Below the pieces are notes generated by a model. That model saw only the letters and a list, made by a program, of their open reading frames with translations. It did no database searches and was not told where the DNA came from. Shown piece by piece: positions 36,356-49,023 of a stretch of 64,000 nt of DNA; position 1 is the first letter of the stretch, and each line of letters opens with the position of its first letter. The translations under genes were made by a program, and so were the position numbers. Source of the DNA: Rallus limicola (taxonomy: Eukaryota > Chordata > Aves > Gruiformes > Rallidae); assembly GCA_022605955.1 (NCBI GenBank), contig JAKCOZ010000005.1:5924001-5988000 (forward strand), given 5' to 3'.

Positions 36356-39229
36356 ATGTTTGGCCCCTCCAATGGTGGTTTTACCACTGATGGTATTCAA
36401 TGGCAAACACTGTCTAACAACCACCCTTGCCCTACCGAGCTTCAGGGGACTGTCCAGAGGAAGGGATTTTTATTTTATGGGTGTCATTTTTCTTATCTCT
36501 TATGACATACACATATGAGGGTATCAAGTCCCAATACCAGCTTCCTCCAACTTTGTGCTTTGAAGCATTTTCTGTGACACACTTAGATTCAATAAAAATT
36601 ACAATAATAATGAATAGTTCCCTGTAATTTCACAGCTGTAAATTAGATATGCTGGAAAGGTTTCTTGACCAAACTCCTGGTCGCTTCTGTGAGGTAGAAA
36701 TCAAGAATAGATTAATAAAGGTTTCAGAAATATTTTCCCCTTTATAATTAAGAACTAAAGTTATGGCTGACTGTTTCTGGTAATCTGAAGTTGTGTTAGC
36801 TGCAGATAAAAAGCTCTAGTATAATATGTTAATATGGAAATTAGGGAGACACTAGAGTACTTAAGAGATAGGTCATAAATATCTCCCGTTTTGAAGGATT
36901 GAGATGGCCAGAAAGGGAAAGCCCAAGTCTAGAAGAGTTCAGTTACTATTTGGAAAATATGTTTTTGAGATCCTTTTCTGTACCTATCTAACTTTAAGGT
37001 TTGGCATATTTGGAGCAAATTATTATTAATTAGCTTTACTATTGTAGTTCCAAGTTTCAGATTTAAAAGACCCAGTAAGTGTGAAAGTCCCTAAGTTCAA
37101 CATTTTTATGTGTAAACTCCTTGCCCAAATCCTCACAGCCAGCAGCTTAATCCTGCCTATCTCCCTCCTTTGGAGATGGGAAAGGTTAATGGTCTATCAT
37201 CTGTAGGAGAACATGTAATACAGAGCGATGATGTAATACAGAAGTGTGTTGGGTTTGTGTTGTCGGGGGTTTGTTGTTGGATTTTGTTGGTTGTTTTTTT
37301 TAAAGGAAGAGACTTCTGGTATTTTTCTCTAGCTGTGCATAAACCAAGTACATTCAGTAAGATAATTCCTTACTATGCCTGGTACAGTCATCTTGAAGTT
37401 GAAATTAGCAGCTGGGGTACATTTTAGAGAGTTTTTCTGGTCTCTCCCACAAGGAAATAGCCAAGAGATAGTTGAGGGGCTGCCCTTTTAATGGTGAAAG
37501 AAATGTACTGTCCCACTCTTTCTGCATCCCTGAAATGTGGCAGAACCACACATCTGGGAGCCAAAGACCCTAATTCTGTGTTGCCAGACACAGATTCTTC
37601 AGTTACTTACATTATATTATCAGAGGACATCAGAGCTGTGAAATGCCTAAGCAATAAATGTGAGAGAGACCGTAACTATAAATGAGCACAGGTATATTAA
37701 TCAGATGGCTCATTCTCAAGCAGTTTCACATGGTCCTTCATTCTGTAGGCTTCTTGGGTGGACACAATAAAGAATGTTGCTGATCGCAGTTGTGTGGCTG
37801 TTGCCTCACGGGACTGTGAACACCACATCTCTTGAAGGGCTAAGCTGTTTTGAATCAATCTAAGTGGCTTTTCTCTGCAGATCGAGGTGTAAATACCTGG
37901 GTCTCCACAACAGATCGGATTGGGAGGACTGTGGATGTTATGAATCTATTCCATGCACAGACATCAGCTTCCTTGTGCTCATGAGACAGTCTTTGGAAGT
38001 CCTTGGGCAAGTCACTGACCCCTTTTCTGTCCCAGAAAGGCAAACAGCTCCTGAGCCATGCTGCCAAGGAGGAGACAGGTGCCCTTGTGTTACAGCAGGC
38101 TGCTTTTCCTCTAGACCTTGTAATGCTTTTTAAATTATTGATACCACTCAAGAGACAGACACAGGGAAGCAGTCACTTACTCCCACAGCTGAGAAAAGAA
38201 AGGGAGCGTGTAATTGCTTGTGTTTCCAGCCCTGCCGGGCTGCAAGGTTTGCCGCTTGCGTATTATGGAATTTGATTCCACCAGTGGCCTGACTGCAGGG
38301 TAGCTACCACAAACTTCTGATTGCACAGTGAAAGCAAGGTGGGAGAGTTGACTCCTCAAAAGAAATAGTGATACTGCCATGCCTTCCTCCGTCTCGTGCA
38401 CTGGGAAGGGCTTTACATCTGACGGTCCCTGCATGCGCACGGAGCTGGGGCACAGCTGGATTTGCACTCATCTGCAGTGTGTGGCACTGCTGTGGCCCCA
38501 GAAATCATGAGCCATTGGAGAGACCCCAGCAGCTCAGCAAGCAGGAGTTGTGTCCCTGTGGGTGTGGAGCGGCAGCCTGGGCAATTCCGGAGCAGGGGAA
38601 TCACTAGTAGACCCACCTGGGATTTCTGCCAGGGCTGTTGCACTCCTGCTGCCCAAGGACCTGTCGTGCAAAAGAATGGCAGGACACAGGTCTGCTCCAC
38701 TGGACCTCTGAGCTTACAGGTCCACTGACAAGGGGACCAGGTGCTTCTACAGTTGTGATTGCTGAGAAAAATGAGAATTTCTGTCTCAAAGGATTTGGAT
38801 TTGCCTTCACTGCTTTATTGCTGGGCATGAATGCATTTCATGGATCCTGATTTTGAACTAGATTTTGAGACAAAAGTATTACTTCAGGACTGGGGTCCAG
38901 AACAAGGCAAAGAAGAAACATTTTCACTGGGAAAATGGGAAGTGATTTTAATGCGAATACAACTTGCGCGTAGAAAGCCAACTGTTACCTCTCAGATACA
39001 AAGACAAACAGCACTGTTAGTTTTAAATAATGTACACTGCCAAGATGTTGCCCAGCTGTTAATCATTAACCCTCTAGCAGGTTGAAGGGTAGAGACAGAT
39101 GTTCCAAAAGCTGTTTTATTTTCTGAAATAAAGAGAATGAAGCTATGAATTAGACAAATTAAGAAGAAATTCAAATATTTACACCCAGTTGAAACAAGAT
39201 GCTGGAAAAACAGGCATGATAAAATTGCT

Positions 39230-39950
39230 GCAATTAACTGTAATTTAATTTATAATTCTGAAAGCATGCTTCTTCCAAAGGCAGCCTTTGAGTTTTCCTC
39301 ATGGAGTGCATTGTTGTGATGTATGGATTTTCCTGACTTATTATGGCATTTTAATCAACAGTTCAATGATGTGATAATATTCCTAAAGCAGAAAAATAAG
39401 TGACGTTTGTTTAGACATAATTAATGAAATATTTATGTTGCATGAGGCTGTGTGATAAAGCCTTGTTCTCTTAGTCCATTTGCTTCTGATTACATTTGTG
39501 ATTTTTTTATATGACCAGACATTCTGACGCCAACTATTTTACACTGAGCAGATGTCATGTAGTAAAAATGGGTGCCAGATGCTACAAGCCACATAAGGGT
39601 AATTTGTTTAAGAGCTGGCTCAGACTTTTTGCATTCAATTACACTGTATAGAAAGCCTTATACAATCATTTTGGGTAGTATGGCTAACTTCAGATATAGG
39701 TTTTAATGAATGTTGAGTGCGTTCAGAGCGTGCTACACACACGGTGCTCAAGGAATTAATTTATTTGTGTGCGATACCTGAAAAAATCAAATACACCCAG
39801 ACAGAGTTTTTGACAGGGATCAAAATTTTAATTAATGCCATCAGCCAAATTTCCAAATTGCTCTAGGTGCTGCTGTGATTAGAACTCAGGGCAGGTGCAA
39901 AATGTTTTTGTAAGCTAAATAACAGTATTTTTTGCCTGACTGTTTTGTTT
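39230..39950. promoter_or_regulatory. Candidate conserved noncoding block before exon 39962
   Basis: AT-rich sequence dense in TAATTA/ATTAAT cores (for example GCAATTAACTGTAATTTAAT and AAGGAATTAATTTATTTG), with no repeat signature. Regulatory function is inferred from composition only. Confidence 0.22.
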
Positions 39951-39961
39951 CTGCATTTTAG

Positions 39962-40056
39962 GATGTGAACGCCTACCTGTCAGAAAACAAGCTACTGACT
40001 ATTCTACTTCATCTTCCGATGAAGAATTTGAATCCAAGCCTTCATTAACACAGAAG
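39962..40056 (+). CDS. MICAL2: MICAL2 exon with acidic serine motif
   Basis: 95 nt, with acceptor TTTTAG ending 39961 and donor GTAACC at 40057. The first two bases complete GGA from the giant exon, giving GCERLPVRKQATDYSTSSSD then EEFESKPSLTQK, phase 0 out. The STSSSDEEFESK block is a conserved acidic Ser-rich motif that precedes the bMERB domain in MICAL proteins and has casein-kinase-2-type sites. Phase and motif make the call firm. Confidence 0.93.
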
Positions 40057-42124
40057 GTAACCTTGACTTGGAAACATAAAGATATTTCCCCAGACTGTAT
40101 TTAAGTTTTAGCATAGAATTTTTGATCTGAGTCACACCAGTTTCTCCAAGTAGGGATGGCAATGCTTTATCAGTGGAGTTTGTTTTGAGAGATATATGCC
40201 TTAAAACTCTTTAAGACAGATGAAAACCAAAAATTTTGTTTTCTCCCTGGATCTTCTAATTCCCCCAGGTTACACCAACGTTGACAGAGAAGGTCTTAAT
40301 TTGTCAAGCAGACATGTTTCACTGAAACCACTTTGAAGCTGCATTCTTAAGTGGCCTTAATATGTAGCCAAACAAGCAAACTATTGAAAAAATTAAACCA
40401 AACAGATGCAGATTTCCCTTGGGGAAATACAACTTCATTTGAGAGGCGCTACAGGCAGATTGCATGGAAAACGCTGTGTTTATCCTAATCAGCACGACAG
40501 CATGAGCCATGGAGTCACGCCCAGGCCCTATACGCCAAAAGGGCCGGCTGCACACAGGGGTCTCTGAGCCCTGACTCAGTTCCTGTGGCTGGCAGGAGTG
40601 ATGGGGTTAAAGCACCAGTGAACTCTTGATACCCAGGTCTGATTTGAAGAAATAGCTTTTATTGCCTTCATAGCTCATCAGAAATGTGTTTACCTCTTTC
40701 CTGTGGAGGGAATATCAGTAAGTGGAATTAATAGTAGGAGGTGGCCTTATGATTTGTTGCCTTTGAGGGGGTAAAAAAAAAAAAAAAAAGGAAAGCAAAG
40801 CAAGAGGCTGCCCAATACACGATAAAAAACTGCCGAGCTTAAAGCTCAGTGAGATTTTGAATGGAAATCCAGTTGAACAGCTCTGGAAGAGCGTAAACAC
40901 AGCAATACGTGGTGACATGTCAGGATTCACCAAGATGTCAGAATTCATCACTCATCTTTCCTGTTACTAGAAATACAATCTATAGTGAGATAATATTATG
41001 ACAAATTAAATAAAGTTTAAACAAAATAGAGAAAAGAAGGGAGACATGAGAGAAAACTGTACAGAAGCAACTCCCAGCAGGTCAGGCAGCCACAGGGGCA
41101 GGCAGGACTGCGCAGTGGGGAAGGCAGCGCTGCTGGGGTAGCTGCCAGAAATGGGGTGAACGAGCAGCTGTTGCACGCAGGCGTTAGGAATGAATCAGTT
41201 TTGATGCATGTTCCACGCTCAACTTGTTTCTCTCGGCTCTTAGGTGCCTCCTAGCACCACTTTTCATGCCAGCTCTGGCTGCTATTTTGCCAGTACCACC
41301 ATTTTTCTCTGGCAAAACTCGGTGGGAAAAATTTTAGCTGCTTCTTGGCTTGTTATTTTTTTAATTGTATTGTCTTCAATGCTTATATATTCTGTCTGCT
41401 CCAAAATGGGAAAGCCATGAGCCTTGGAGCACTTTTAGCTAGTTTGGGTCAAGAGCAAGACAGAGCAAGTGCAGGTGATTGTCTTGGCCAGCCCTGCATG
41501 TGCTGCCCTGCTTTCCTGGCAGCAGTGGCAGGTGCCCTGGAGAAAGGCAAAAAACCTCCGTAACACAGTAGCAAAAGAGCACTGGAGAACGTTTCATAGG
41601 GCTTCAGGTTGTGTCCTGTGATGGCTGTTTCTTGTGGATGCACCTCTCTTGCCATGTTACAAGCAATCCAAAGGTTACTACTTAGCAGCTACAGCAGTAG
41701 AAATGAGTTGAGTTTACTTAAACTGTTGCTTCCCACTGTCTGTGCCTGGCTTCTTCCCTGATCATGGGGATGTCTGCAGAAGATGTGTATAGTGGTATGT
41801 TGTATATAGTCAACTTTGTGATTCGGACATTTTTTTTATTGACAGACACAGTTCACACTCAGGGTTGCAATAAGAGCCTGTAATATCAATGTAAGCAAAT
41901 GCATGAACATATTCCTACATTAATGTTTTCATTTCAGTTAGGTTGTTCCAAGCACCCTACAGTATCTCACCTCACTTTGAGCAGGGAAATTGGGTAGAAT
42001 GACCTCCAGAGGTTTCTCCCAACCTCAACAATTCTGTGGTTCTGTGGAAGGTTTGAGAAAACCTGTAATACCATACTTATGCTTTGATTGCCTTTTTTTT
42101 TTTTTCTTTCCCTCTCTTTTGCAG
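40057..42124 (+). other. MICAL2: MICAL2 intron
   Basis: 2.1 kb. Contains a 17-A run near 40773-40789 and a CR1 3' fragment (41971-42047) just before the acceptor. The acceptor pyrimidine tract is very long (T-rich 42090-42120). Confidence 0.8.
41971..42047 (+). mobile_element. CR1 LINE 3' end
   Basis: TTGAGCAGGGAAATTGGGTA, GACCTCCAGAGG, CCCAACCTCAACAATTCTGT and GGTTCTGTGG match the terminal part of avian CR1 elements, including the degenerate ATTCTGTG octamer repeats at the 3' end. Plus strand, strongly 5'-truncated, noncoding, 78 nt before the next exon. Confidence 0.88.
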
Positions 42125-42217
42125 GCAAGAAGGACTCTCAGAAGTCGAAGGAAGCTTGAGAAGGAGACAAGGCAATTGATTAAACAAGAGGAACTGAAGA
42201 GGCTTCACAAAGCACAG
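42125..42217 (+). CDS. MICAL2: MICAL2 bMERB domain exon 1
   Basis: 93 nt, phase 0 to phase 0, between a long pyrimidine tract plus GCAG and a GTGAAA donor. It encodes ARRTLRSRRKLEKETRQLIK followed by QEELKRLHKAQ: basic, heptad-like helix. This is the start of the bivalent Mical/EHBP Rab-binding (bMERB, DUF3585) domain, known to bind GTP-loaded Rab8-family proteins through coiled-coil helices. The five exons from here to 51341 total 546 nt (181 residues plus stop), a normal size for the domain with its C-terminus. Confidence 0.94.
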
Positions 42218-44419
42218 GTGAAAATGTAGCTCCTAGGTGTCCCATTTGTCTCCCAAGAGTTAGTAGTGAGGCTACTTGCATTCTTTTTCTCTTCAGTATG
42301 CATCACAGAGGTGCTGTGACCATTGCTGATTGGCTCAGCCTTGGTCAGCGGCAGGTCCAGCCTTGAGCCCAGCTGGTATTTACTGTCAGGCATAGGGGAA
42401 GCTTCTAGCTGCTTCTTGCAGAAACCACCCCTCCAGCCCCACTTCCTTCAGTAGTGCCCAACCATGCAAAGCCACAACGTTCTATTGCTCACCTCCGTGA
42501 ATCACATATTTTAAGCATTATCATTAAAATCCACATCCCAACAGAAATTCCACACAATTATTAGACTCCCTGGCTATGTTCAGTCTGTTTCGCACATTCC
42601 CTCTTCCACCAGAACCTTGCCAAGCAAAGCCACAAAACAGGGGTATCCAATGAGGGCTCTGCATGTCTTCTTGCTGCCTTCTGTGTTGAAATTGCCCCAA
42701 AACAGCAGTAGCAGGAAAATGAATGTGGCAGGGCCTTGCACCTCTATACATGGCAAATCCACGTGTGACACGGGAGATCATCATAATTTTGTAATTGTGT
42801 ACAAGGAACAAGTGGGAATAGTGACTGGTAAAAAAAGAGCGAATACACTGAAGCGGGGAAAAAGATAGAAAGGGGAAATAATAGCAGCCCTTGAGAAGGA
42901 AATTAACTCAGCTATTACACCTACGTACTACATGAGGCTACAAAAATACAGTGATGTTTTTTTGTTCTCTCTCTACCAAAACACTCAAGGTCTGCTGTTT
43001 TATTTCTTGATGATGGAAAGTCACTTCATGGTATACAGGTCCAGCTCTTCAGAAAATGCTGGAAAAGTTCTAGACCCTGCTAATGTTTTATTATTTCAAA
43101 TTACAGTTCAAAGATTTGGGAATGCACTTCTGCATGATTTGGTCTCAGCCTGTTCTCTCAGGTGTCAGAATTTTCAGGTTTATCTATTTCACTTACATTA
43201 TCTATATGCACACACACAAAATAATGCCTTACGTAGCCATTAGCATTTTGTGTATGTCTGTACTGTAACACAGGGCAGAGAAACCTGAGCTAGATTTGAT
43301 CTCTTTAATTCAGGTTGTAATGGTAATTAAGATATGGTAGTGGTGAGACCAGGCTTTTTGAATGCAGAGTTGTCCATCATCTTCTGTTGTGTTACTATAG
43401 CAGGTGGGCAGTTTTGGATGGAGCTTCCACTTGCTATTTCTGTACAAATACAAAATTAAAATAGAAAACTAATAAGTTGTTTTTCAGATGTGACTCTGAA
43501 ATCTCCATTTTTGTAGACATCACTGCTTTTGCAGAATGTATAATGGAAAAGGAGAGAAATTTTGTGTTTGAACCAGACAGTGGATTTTAGAAAGTTCTAC
43601 TATCTAGTCGCTACTATGAACTCCATGATGGAATGGAAAAAAAAAATCCAAGAGAAAGAAAACTAGTATCTTACTTAATTCAGAGTAAGAGCAACTAAAT
43701 TTTTATCTGAGGATTTTATCTGAGGATTAAATTCTCTCAAGGTAAATCAGATGTATACATGCCTTCTTTTACTTTACTGCTTTGTCAAAATAATTAAATC
43801 CAAACTTTTTTAACCATCTTTTGTTAGGGTGTTCCTGATGGCTTGGCTTGGTAAGCCCTGACTTAGGCTGAAGTGGGAACTGCTGAGCTTCTCTCAGACA
43901 GTTCACCCTGCTAAGGTGTGTCATGCCTATTATCCACATGGCACCTCTGTCACTGAATTATCACATCTTAGCTATAAGACCCTTTCCCCCTTGTGACAAA
44001 AGCTTGTGCAATATAAAAGCAAAAAAATCTGCAAAACCCCACGGACAGCAAAGCTTTCTGGCTGTATAACTTCCATATTTGTATGAGCTTTGTTCACATA
44101 GCAGCTCAGAATATGTGCTTCCAAATGTGTAAGGTATTGAGTTTGAACACCTTGTAAGACAAAGAAATGATCTCTTTTTTTTGCAATGGGAGAGTTAAAA
44201 TTCAGAAAAACTGAGGTTCTTTTAGTACCTATTATAACTACCCACATAAAAAAGTAGATGGATACCTAGTGGGATTATTAATTTGCTTGTATGCCAGATA
44301 TGCTCAATGAGCCTGCACATTCTGTGGCTCTTGAGACCTGGTTCTGAAATCAGAGACCAGCTTTTGTCTCTGAATTTTTAAGCTGTGTCTGTAGCTTTTA
44401 CATCATTACAATTTTGCAG
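42218..44419 (+). other. MICAL2: MICAL2 intron
   Basis: 2.2 kb, AT-rich. Holds a perfect 13-bp tandem duplication (43701-43726). No other element recognised. Confidence 0.8.
43701..43726. repeat. Perfect 13-bp tandem duplication
   Basis: TTTTATCTGAGGA occurs twice with no gap. Two copies only; probably a replication-slippage product. Confidence 0.9.
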
Positions 44420-44513
44420 GCAATCCAGCGCCAACTAGAAGAACTGGAGGAAAGACAACGAGCTCTGGAGATTTTTGGTGTCAAGCTGGAGAGAGAACTA
44501 AGAGGAGAATCAG
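44420..44513 (+). CDS. MICAL2: MICAL2 bMERB domain exon 2
   Basis: 94 nt, acceptor TTTTGCAG ending 44419, donor GTATAT at 44514, phase 0 in and phase 1 out. It encodes [20 protein letters not shown] followed by [11 protein letters not shown], an acidic/basic amphipathic helix. The LEELE-(x)n-LE-x-x-GV-x-LE-(x)2-LR pattern is typical of bMERB helix 1 and its following turn. Confidence 0.95.
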
Positions 44514-46069
44514 GTATATGTTTGTTTGGTGATTTATATATTAGTATTTTTCAAAGCAGTGGGGTTTAAATGAGTGTCCTAGAAATGGAATTCAGTGCAA
44601 AATCTGAAATCAAATGATAAATGGAAGAACAAAACTCATTCTTTACCCTTTTCCTCAAACTCTTGTAGCTGAAGCTCAGTGCTGTGAATTTTCTTTTGGT
44701 TAGCCCAGATTTGGAATTTTTTTTCCTTGCTATTGAACCCGAATCTATGTTTCACCCCCACTTTTGAAAATCCCATTGTGAGCTTAATTTCATCTTCTGG
44801 AGGGAACCAGTGAGGTTTCCAGAAGCTGTATCTCAGTTACCAAGCCAGCAGCAGCCCGTGCCTAGTAACAGAGTCCTTAATGACTTCTCCCAGAGTGTGA
44901 AATGCCATTAATACAATTAGAGCCAGTGGCCATGCCATAGCAACGGCAGCACCCAGGCATAGAGACCTAAACTTGCATGGGTCTTCTCCCCTCCCTCCAA
45001 GGGTGGAAGGTAGCAGGGATGTTGTCCCTGCCCCAGTCAGAGGCAAGGTATTCACTTGTCTGAACCAGCAGTCCAGAGAAGTGCCATCCCACCAGCTCAG
45101 CCTTAACAGTGCTCCCCAGTGTGCAGGGGGAGCTCCTCCTACATAGGGATGGGATATCTGGGGGTTTCTGCCAGACTCAAAATGGGGAACTGTTCATGTA
45201 AGGCACTTCAGAGGAGGCTGTGGTTTTGTGCTGAAAGGACTCTGCAGAGCAGACAGCCTGATTGCAACCATGTCTTTATTTACCTCTGTTTTAGAAGCTG
45301 AACCTTGTGCTTTCATGACAGGCAGTTGCACAACATGGAAAACCTAGATAAGTTTTGTCACCTCCTCTTGTTGTTGTCCTAGCTAGGCAACGCAGCAAAA
45401 TCTCTACGTGCTGGCTTTTTTAATGCCGTATTTCTTAGCACTTGTCACACCCATTCTAACGCTGGACTAATCAGTTTGGTAGGAGCGTGTTTGTCTAACC
45501 TTTTATATTTATTAACCGATTTAATGTAATTGATAGTGCTAACCTATTTCAAATGCTATTTTAAAGGCTTGCATCTTTTCTATGTTTTTTCCTTAAATGA
45601 AAACATAACGGTTTATCAAATGGCACCCACCTTGCCACCTAAAAGGAAGTCTGCTAAAAAGACTGTGAGGATTTGGAGTGTTAGCTTTTTTCTTTACTGC
45701 TGATCTGTATAAAGGTGGATGCTATTTGGAAAAGTCAGAAATAGAGAGGGGTAAGTGGCTTCTAGCTCTTGGGGTAGAAGCTGAATACCAGAATAAACGG
45801 CCTAGAGCCACCTCTTGTTTTTGCTGTTTTGACAATCCCATTTTCTAAAGAAGGCTGCCTGCCAACAGATTGATGCTTCTCATTCTCTTCCCATCCTTAG
45901 TAATTGGATTGCCCTCATTAAGGTGAAAGTACTATTTTTTCTCCCTGTTGATTATTTGTGTGTAGGTGGCCAGTTACAAATAGGGCAGATACGTAGGATG
46001 TTACTGTGTCTTAATAACTCTTCTGGTGCAAAAGCACAAAGCCATAAGTTTCCCAAACAAAATCCAAGT

Positions 46070-46440
46070 GCTTTGTAGCTTGTAATAACACACATGTAAC
46101 GATGCAGGACTCAGTGACTTTAATATTCTGTTCAATCTTCTTAAAAATAATGGGCATTATTGTTTAATGAATGACCAGTGTTTATTAGGTTGTCGTATTT
46201 AAGCAGGTCTGTGCTTATGCAGTTCAAGTGATTTAATAGGTATTATTAAGGTAATTAGAAAACGATCACAGTTCAGCAATAATATTGAGCTGCAAAGGTT
46301 GTGAATAACCAAATTTAGAGACAGGCCTGCGAACACTAGTCTTCAGTGACATTTACGCAACTCTCCTCTAATAATTCTGTAAGCCCTGGATGAATGGCCC
46401 TTTTGTTAGGGGGAGTTATTCATTAGCTCCTCAACAGAAT
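46070..46440. promoter_or_regulatory. Candidate conserved noncoding element
   Basis: Unique AT-rich sequence with homeobox-type cores (GGTAATTAGAAAACGATCAC, TTATTCATTAGC) and no repeat signature. Enhancer status is inference from composition. Confidence 0.25.
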
Positions 46441-47574
46441 TAGAAGAGAACATGCGTGGGTGTGAAACAACTGCCATGAAGACTGATGAGCAAAATGAGG
46501 CTTTGATGATCTTCTAATTGTAGTGACAACAATTCCTGAATTACAAAAATTCAGTCCTATGAATAATTTTTCGTGCCCCTTATTCCCTTTATTTTGGTTC
46601 TAAATACCAAATAATAAATCACTGAGCTACCGTGGCTTTGTTTTCCACTGACATTTGTGGAGGCTTATAGAGATCTTCTGCCTACAAGAAAATACAGAAA
46701 TAAAAATCTCGAAACACATTTTCCACTGAAATTAGCATAATGGATCAGTTGACTAAACAAATCATGAAGGATGGGGGTAAAAAAGAAAATCTGTGTTGAG
46801 AGAATGTTAAGAAATCTCTCCTGCTTTTGAAGGTAAACAAATATCTGCACATGTTGCAGCTAGTTTATTTCATAAGGGGCATATCCAAGACTTCTCAGAA
46901 GTTTCAACAGAATCAAAAGGAATCTGCTGAAAAGCTGTAGGAGTAGGGGATATGAGGTTTAGCTGTTCCTCAAAAGGTGCAAACTGGCTAAACTGGCCAA
47001 GCCTCCTTTGTTATGTAACTGCTGTACAGAGGGATGTGTAACATTACTCTGGAGAACAGAAGGTTGAGGTTTTGACAACAGTGTTTAGTAAATATTCCTC
47101 TGCAGCCTGTCATTCCCTCCAAATTGATTAATAGAGACATAGCCATGGTGTAATTAGAAGAATATCTGACTTTCAAATGGGATCCAGGTTAAAGGAGACT
47201 TGGGTAAACCAGAAAGAAAGTTTTGCTTTAGCAAAGCACCAAGAAAAAGCCAGTATGGCTCACCAGACAACCTACAGATTGTTTTCCCTGTAACCTTTAA
47301 AAAGATCTGTTGTACTGTAGAACTCAAAAGACTTTGTTGGCCTGTTCAGCCCTTTGGAAGGCGTAAAGCACTCCATCAGACTTAAATAACTATTAGCATT
47401 ATTATTAAGAAACATTTGAAAAGTTCAGGGAAAAAATGGCCCTGGGGACACTTGGGGGGCATTCTGTGGGACAGGAGGAGAAGGAGGAAAAACAAGCACT
47501 GTTTTTATTTCAGCTTGCACTGAGGATTTTGCTCAAATGAATGGCATTTTTGCAAAGTGTGTACCTCTCTGCAC

Positions 47575-47657
47575 TTATGATACAGACTTTAATTAGATAC
47601 GCAGAGGTTTTAAAGTGTAATCAACCTATGATACAGAGTCTTTAATTAGATATGCAG
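47575..47657. repeat. Diverged direct repeat pair of about 30 bp
   Basis: TATGATACAGA, CTTTAATTAGATA and GCAG occur in both copies (47575-47604 and 47627-47657), with two inserted bases and a few substitutions. Separated by 22 nt. Confidence 0.75.
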
Positions 47658-48923
47658 TGCAAAGAGGAAGCAAACACACAAAAAAGCCCCTTGTATGTTT
47701 GCCTAACGAAAAGAACAGTAGAAAGGGAATAGTTGCCCTCTGTGTGTGTGCAGAACATAACACTTATCTGCAGCTGCAGTGTTTTTACTGACAGTAAGCT
47801 AGACCACGTTTTGATGATGGTGGCATATGGAGACCAAAGGCTCAATACTAATGCTGCATCCCTGCATTGGAACTGTGCGAAGCCACCACTGGCACATCTT
47901 AGCAAGAACTGCTCCAGCAGTCACTTGGAGGAGGCATTTTTTTATCACCACTACTGAACTGGAAGATCCCACAGGAACACATCCCTTAATGCCAAGTTTT
48001 AATGAAATTGGGCTGAAATCAGACCAGGATTGTTCTGCCCTCTCCTGCTGCTTTATCTTCCTGCTTCATGGTAACTTCAGATTGGGGATAAACCGTGACA
48101 GGAAATCACAGAACTGCCCCCAAGGCAGAATGATTCCTGTCCTTACCACTTGGAAACACCCAGAGGATCTCCATTGCCAAAGATATTTGAACAGATGGCA
48201 TTTGGGGAGCAGTAAAGAACCTCACCTGGTGAAAAAGAAATCTGTCATCCTCTTCCACAAGGCACAATTGACCTGTGAGCATTCTGGGAGAGAGATGTCA
48301 GTAGTGTCTACCAGTGATACCCCGTCCCAAAGTGTTACAAAACCAGCCAGTACCAATAGATTTGTCCTGTCCAAAAGCCTTTCCTAGCTTTTAAAACGTA
48401 CATATTTAGAGGCCAGTTGGCAAATCAATGGAAACTTGTAGGAGATATGATTGTGTCTGATGCCCATTGGAAGCAGGGACTAAGTCGATACTTGCCAGCA
48501 TGTAAGTCCTGAAGTCTGATTGTGTTAATGGGATGTCCATTTTTACATATAGTTCAGCTGCTGGAGTCTAGTGTAAACAGAGAAACTGTTACCAAAGGCA
48601 GAACTAAGAGAAAGAAAAAGTGCCTATAAAGAATAAGTCAAAAGGATTATATGAAAGAGAAAACTTAACTATCAAAACAGAAGTGGTTTTAAATCTAATG
48701 CATCTAACTCTGATAAACTACAATCTTCAACCAAATGTAGACAGGAATGCTCTACCTGTTACAGCCAGACATTACTGATGTACATTACATACAGCTAAAG
48801 AAATGTCTACATTTGAACTCCTCACCTAGGCTTACAAATGAGAAGGCTTTGCAGTGAACTGAAGCAGTAAGAGCTTTGGAAGGAAAGCTGGTAACACACA
48901 CTTAACTCTCCTATTTTAAACAG

Positions 48924-49023
48924 ATTCAGGCACAAAGGATGAAACTCAGATGCTACAGGAATGGTTTGAGCTGGTCCTGGAGAAGAATAAATTAATGCGT
49001 TATGAGTCTGAGCTCTTGATTAT
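48924..49023 (+). CDS. MICAL2: MICAL2 bMERB domain exon 3
   Basis: 100 nt, acceptor AAACAG ending 48923, donor GTAAGT at 49024. The first two bases complete GAT, giving [20 protein letters not shown] then [13 protein letters not shown]. The WFELV-x-EKN-x-L-x-RYE-x-ELL pattern is the conserved centre of the bMERB domain (second helix, including the Trp-Phe and Glu-Lys-Asn residues seen across MICAL and EHBP1 families). Two bases (AT) remain for the next exon. Confidence 0.96.

Larger units (their letters stand above)
34012..39961 (+). other. MICAL2: MICAL2 intron with CR1 insertion
   Basis: About 6 kb. Contains a CR1 LINE fragment (35911-36355) and an AT-rich candidate regulatory stretch (about 39230-39950) running up to the next exon. 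Small open frames elsewhere have no recognisable content. Confidence 0.7.
44514..48923 (+). other. MICAL2: MICAL2 intron
   Basis: 4.4 kb. Includes an AT-rich candidate regulatory stretch (46070-46440), a diverged 30-bp direct repeat (47575-47604 and 47627-47657) and a 186-codon open frame on the plus strand (47827-48387) that contains no recognised domain. Intronic otherwise. Confidence 0.7.
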
